DNA of 64,000 bases from Macrocybe gigantea (lineage: Eukaryota > Basidiomycota > Agaricomycetes > Agaricales > Callistosporiaceae): NCBI GenBank assembly GCA_011319805.1, contig SJRY01000040.1:248001-312000 (forward strand), written 5' to 3'. A program made the translations under genes and the position numbers. A model generated the notes under the pieces. It was not told where the DNA came from and ran no database searches. It saw only the letters and a list, made by a program, of their open reading frames with translations. Each line of letters begins with the position of its first letter. The stretch's first letter is position 1. Below are positions 61,980 to 64,000 of this stretch, in pieces.

Positions 61980-62495
61980 ATGTCCAGCAACGCTTCTCGT
62001 CTGCTCGTAACGCGTATGCTCGCGTCCCCGGCGCTAGCTCCTGCGAGACGCACCGGCGCCCCTGCCAACACCAATCCCAACGCCTGGGTCTCGCGCTCAA
62101 AAAGGCCTCTACACTCAGCCGCCGTCGGGAGCACCGAACCGGCGGCCCCTGTAGCGTATTTTGACGCGAACATCTCATGGGAGCTCGCACAAGGTCTTGG
62201 AGTTCTATCATGCAGCACGGGCAGGCGCTGACTTTTCACGAACTCATTATTCAGGCTCATCGCTGTTCGAAAGCATGGCGCAGACAGGTGCGTGGTTTGG
62301 CTTCTCAGTCACGAAGTGCGGTTTAAATTACGTCGGGCAGCGTTCTTTCTCCAGAACGAGCATGTTCAAACCGGCGGGCAGGTCCCGCTGGACGAACTCG
62401 GCGCCGAAATGCTAAAAGACCAAACTGCCGGCGAAGACGCTGGCATGTCCATGGAGGACTTGATGTTCCCCAGACCTCGGAACGACGATCACTAA
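61980..62495 (+). CDS. Small protein with a probable mitochondrial targeting sequence, function unknown
   Basis: The N-terminus (MSSNASRLLVTRMLASPALA, then PARRTGAPANTN) is Arg/Ser/Ala-rich without acidic residues, as in mitochondrial presequences. It continues to FDANISWELA, then needs one extra base near 62186-62189 to read HKVLEFYHAARAG and SGSSLFESMAQT. A 53-nt intron with good GT..AG ends (62288-62340) leads to AFFLQNEHVQTGGQVPLDEL and a C-terminus GMSMEDLMFPRPRNDDH. About 150 residues. I do not recognise the family. The exon junction is supported by the intron size and by open frames on both sides. Confidence 0.5.
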
Positions 62496-62861
62496 GTCAA
62501 CCTCGGGAGGGATGGGTATGTTCTTCCGTTCCTCTATCGGCATTCCCACCTCTTACGCCCTCTCGCAGGACGTCGCACGATCTTCTTCCTCGCTGCACAT
62601 TGATACTCGGTAAACATGGGAAACGAAAACCATCATCGAATTAAGCAATGTATAATAGGAAACCTTGCACATAGTAACATGGAACATCATCCAAAAATCC
62701 GTCGCGAAGCAACCTACGGTCATTTCACGTCAGACCTGTCGCAAGATCGCCCGGATCCCGTGGCCCGGCATTGAACGTGTACAGGAAGGTACCGCGGTGC
62801 AACCTCGGGATTTGTGCAGAGAGTCGACGTTTTGAATGCTTCAAGATGCACGCCGGATATC
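62496..62861. other. Convergent 3' spacer
   Basis: 366 bp between the stops of the small protein gene (plus) and TPT1 (minus). Holds both 3' regions; nothing else seen. Confidence 0.5.
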
Positions 62862-64000
62862 CTACGCCGGTCTGCTGCCCTCCCATCCCACAATCGGAAC
62901 CTTCTTCTTGGCGTCCTCGACGCGCTCGAAATACTCGACGCGCAAAACGCCCTCACAGTCACCCTCGGTGAGCACGACGCCGTTGTCGGACAAGAAAAAC
63001 TTGATGCCGGCGTCGAGCGCTTTTTGCACGTCGACGAAGATGAGCACTTCCGAGGACTTTCGTATGCCTTGAGGAACGGGAGAGCGGTGGTCGAAGAGGT
63101 GGAACAGGATGCGTCAGTTTGGATGAAAGGCGTTTTTCTGTTGGTTTCTGGGACTCACCGCTCACGACTCGGTCTTCGCCTACCTCCTGCGCCAGGTGTA
63201 TGTGATTTCGTTTCATCTTGGATAAACCTTGCGTGCCTGTGCATTTGGTCGAACGTGTCAAATTCTGCCCAGGGCACAAAAGTCGAAGCGACGCACGTAT
63301 AAATTCCCATGCCGCTCTGTTCGTTCCGTGCACCGCGATTCCGGTGGGTATATCTGCGACAGTGTATATAGGCTTCAATTCCAGTTTGACCGTCTGTGCG
63401 TGATGTGTGAGATTCTAAAGAAGATGAGAAGACTACGAACCTCTATTGAGTGTCCTTGCCTTGCCTTGATCCACCATCCAACCCCAGAGCTCGAAGGCGC
63501 CGTCGCAGCGTCCTCAAAGACGAGATCGAACCGCTGCTTCTGGTCCGTCTTCACGATGTCCTGCAGCATTGGGAGTGTGAGCTCCATGGATTTCAGCCTC
63601 GGGTTTTCGAGCTAGAGAGACAATAAATACAATTGAGACGAAAAGCCAGCCACTGAGGAAAAAAAAAAAAAAGGAAACGCACGAGATCCACGACCTTGAC
63701 GTACCCGTCCGCCCGCATCGCTATTCCCTCGGTCTTCGCCCCATGCCTCAGGATCCATGAGAGCGTCTTTGACAGCCGCACGCCCGGCGAGTCGCGCTCC
63801 AGACCTCTAAGCTTTGCGCTGCCGCCGCCGCGCCGCCCGCCTGACCTGCACCCGCCGCGCCTGCGCCTCTCTGTTTCCCATCGCCCTGCCCTCTTCCTCT
63901 TCCTCTTCCTCTTCCTCTTCCCGCACCTCGATCGCCTCGACCACGAGCATGACCACGCTGCTCCCCCGCCGGACCCTCCGCAGAAACGTCAGCATCAATC
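62862..64000 (-). CDS. TPT1: TPT1/KptA tRNA 2'-phosphotransferase, 5' end beyond the window
   Basis: Removes the 2'-phosphate left at the tRNA splice junction, using NAD+. Exons: edge to 63683, 63611-63441, 63393 to about 63305, one from about 63245 and a last one ending at 62862. Family blocks are VRLSKTLSWILRHGAKTEG (catalytic Arg/His region), RADGYVKVVDL, QRFDLVFEDA, WWIKARQGHSIE (substrate Arg), IAVHGTNRAAWEFI, GLSKMKRNHIHLAQEV, SGIRKSSEVLIFVD (Arg of the active site) and FFLSDNGVVLTEGDCEGVL. Before the domain, a Gly/Arg-rich segment (ARGRGDRGAGRGRGRGRG) continues off the window. It joins LRGLERDSPG only if one base is restored in the T3 run at 63813-63815. Confidence 0.9.

Overview
The window is nuclear DNA of a filamentous basidiomycete, most likely an agaricomycete. 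Genes are split by many short introns (about 50-60 nt, GT..AG, with pyrimidine-rich or CAG acceptors). The recognisable proteins are typical of fungi: an Urbs1/SreA-type two-finger GATA factor, SPT20 of SAGA, HGH1, DED1, TPT1, SEC72, an anoctamin and an M28 aminopeptidase. No transposon, CRISPR array, rRNA gene or bacterial feature was recognised.

Layout. 1-2.1 kb (minus): an M28 aminopeptidase running off the left edge and a TDP2-like endonuclease/phosphatase-fold enzyme. 2.1-6.4 kb (plus): a many-exon coiled-coil protein, convergent with an anoctamin/TMEM16 gene (6.6-9.1 kb, minus). 9.7-17.6 kb (minus): three paralogous seven-helix membrane proteins in one orientation, separated by spacers of about 1.9 kb without recognisable genes. 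19.6-22.4 kb (plus): a protein with a HAUS6/augmin-like N-terminus. 23.8-25.1 kb (plus): an F-box-like/LRR protein with a paralogue at 60-61.3 kb. 26.7-28.1 kb (plus): a secreted Thr/Ala/Asn-rich protein built from very small in-phase exons. 28.5-36.1 kb: three intron-containing tRNA-Lys genes flanking the iron-type GATA regulator, whose upstream region is full of GATA motifs. 36.5-41.7 kb (minus): SEC72-like translocon subunit, a decayed Baeyer-Villiger monooxygenase copy and an apparently intact one. 42.5-46.6 kb: HGH1 and SPT20 divergent from a 133-bp shared promoter. 49.5-64 kb (mostly minus): a second GATA factor with a different finger type, an uncharacterised nuclear-looking protein, DED1, the F-box paralogue, a small putative mitochondrial protein and TPT1 running off the right edge.

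Most genes are housekeeping or regulatory and do not form one pathway. Two regions look like a system: the GATA regulator with its own GATA-rich upstream region (probable iron-dependent autoregulation), and the tandem seven-helix array (possible receptor family expansion).

A caution for every gene model: at least a dozen conserved genes contain single-base reading-frame breaks, almost all explained by one missing base and often in a homopolymer. I treat these as probable sequence errors rather than gene death, except in the monooxygenase relic. Exon boundaries were assigned by eye from splice motifs and family conservation.
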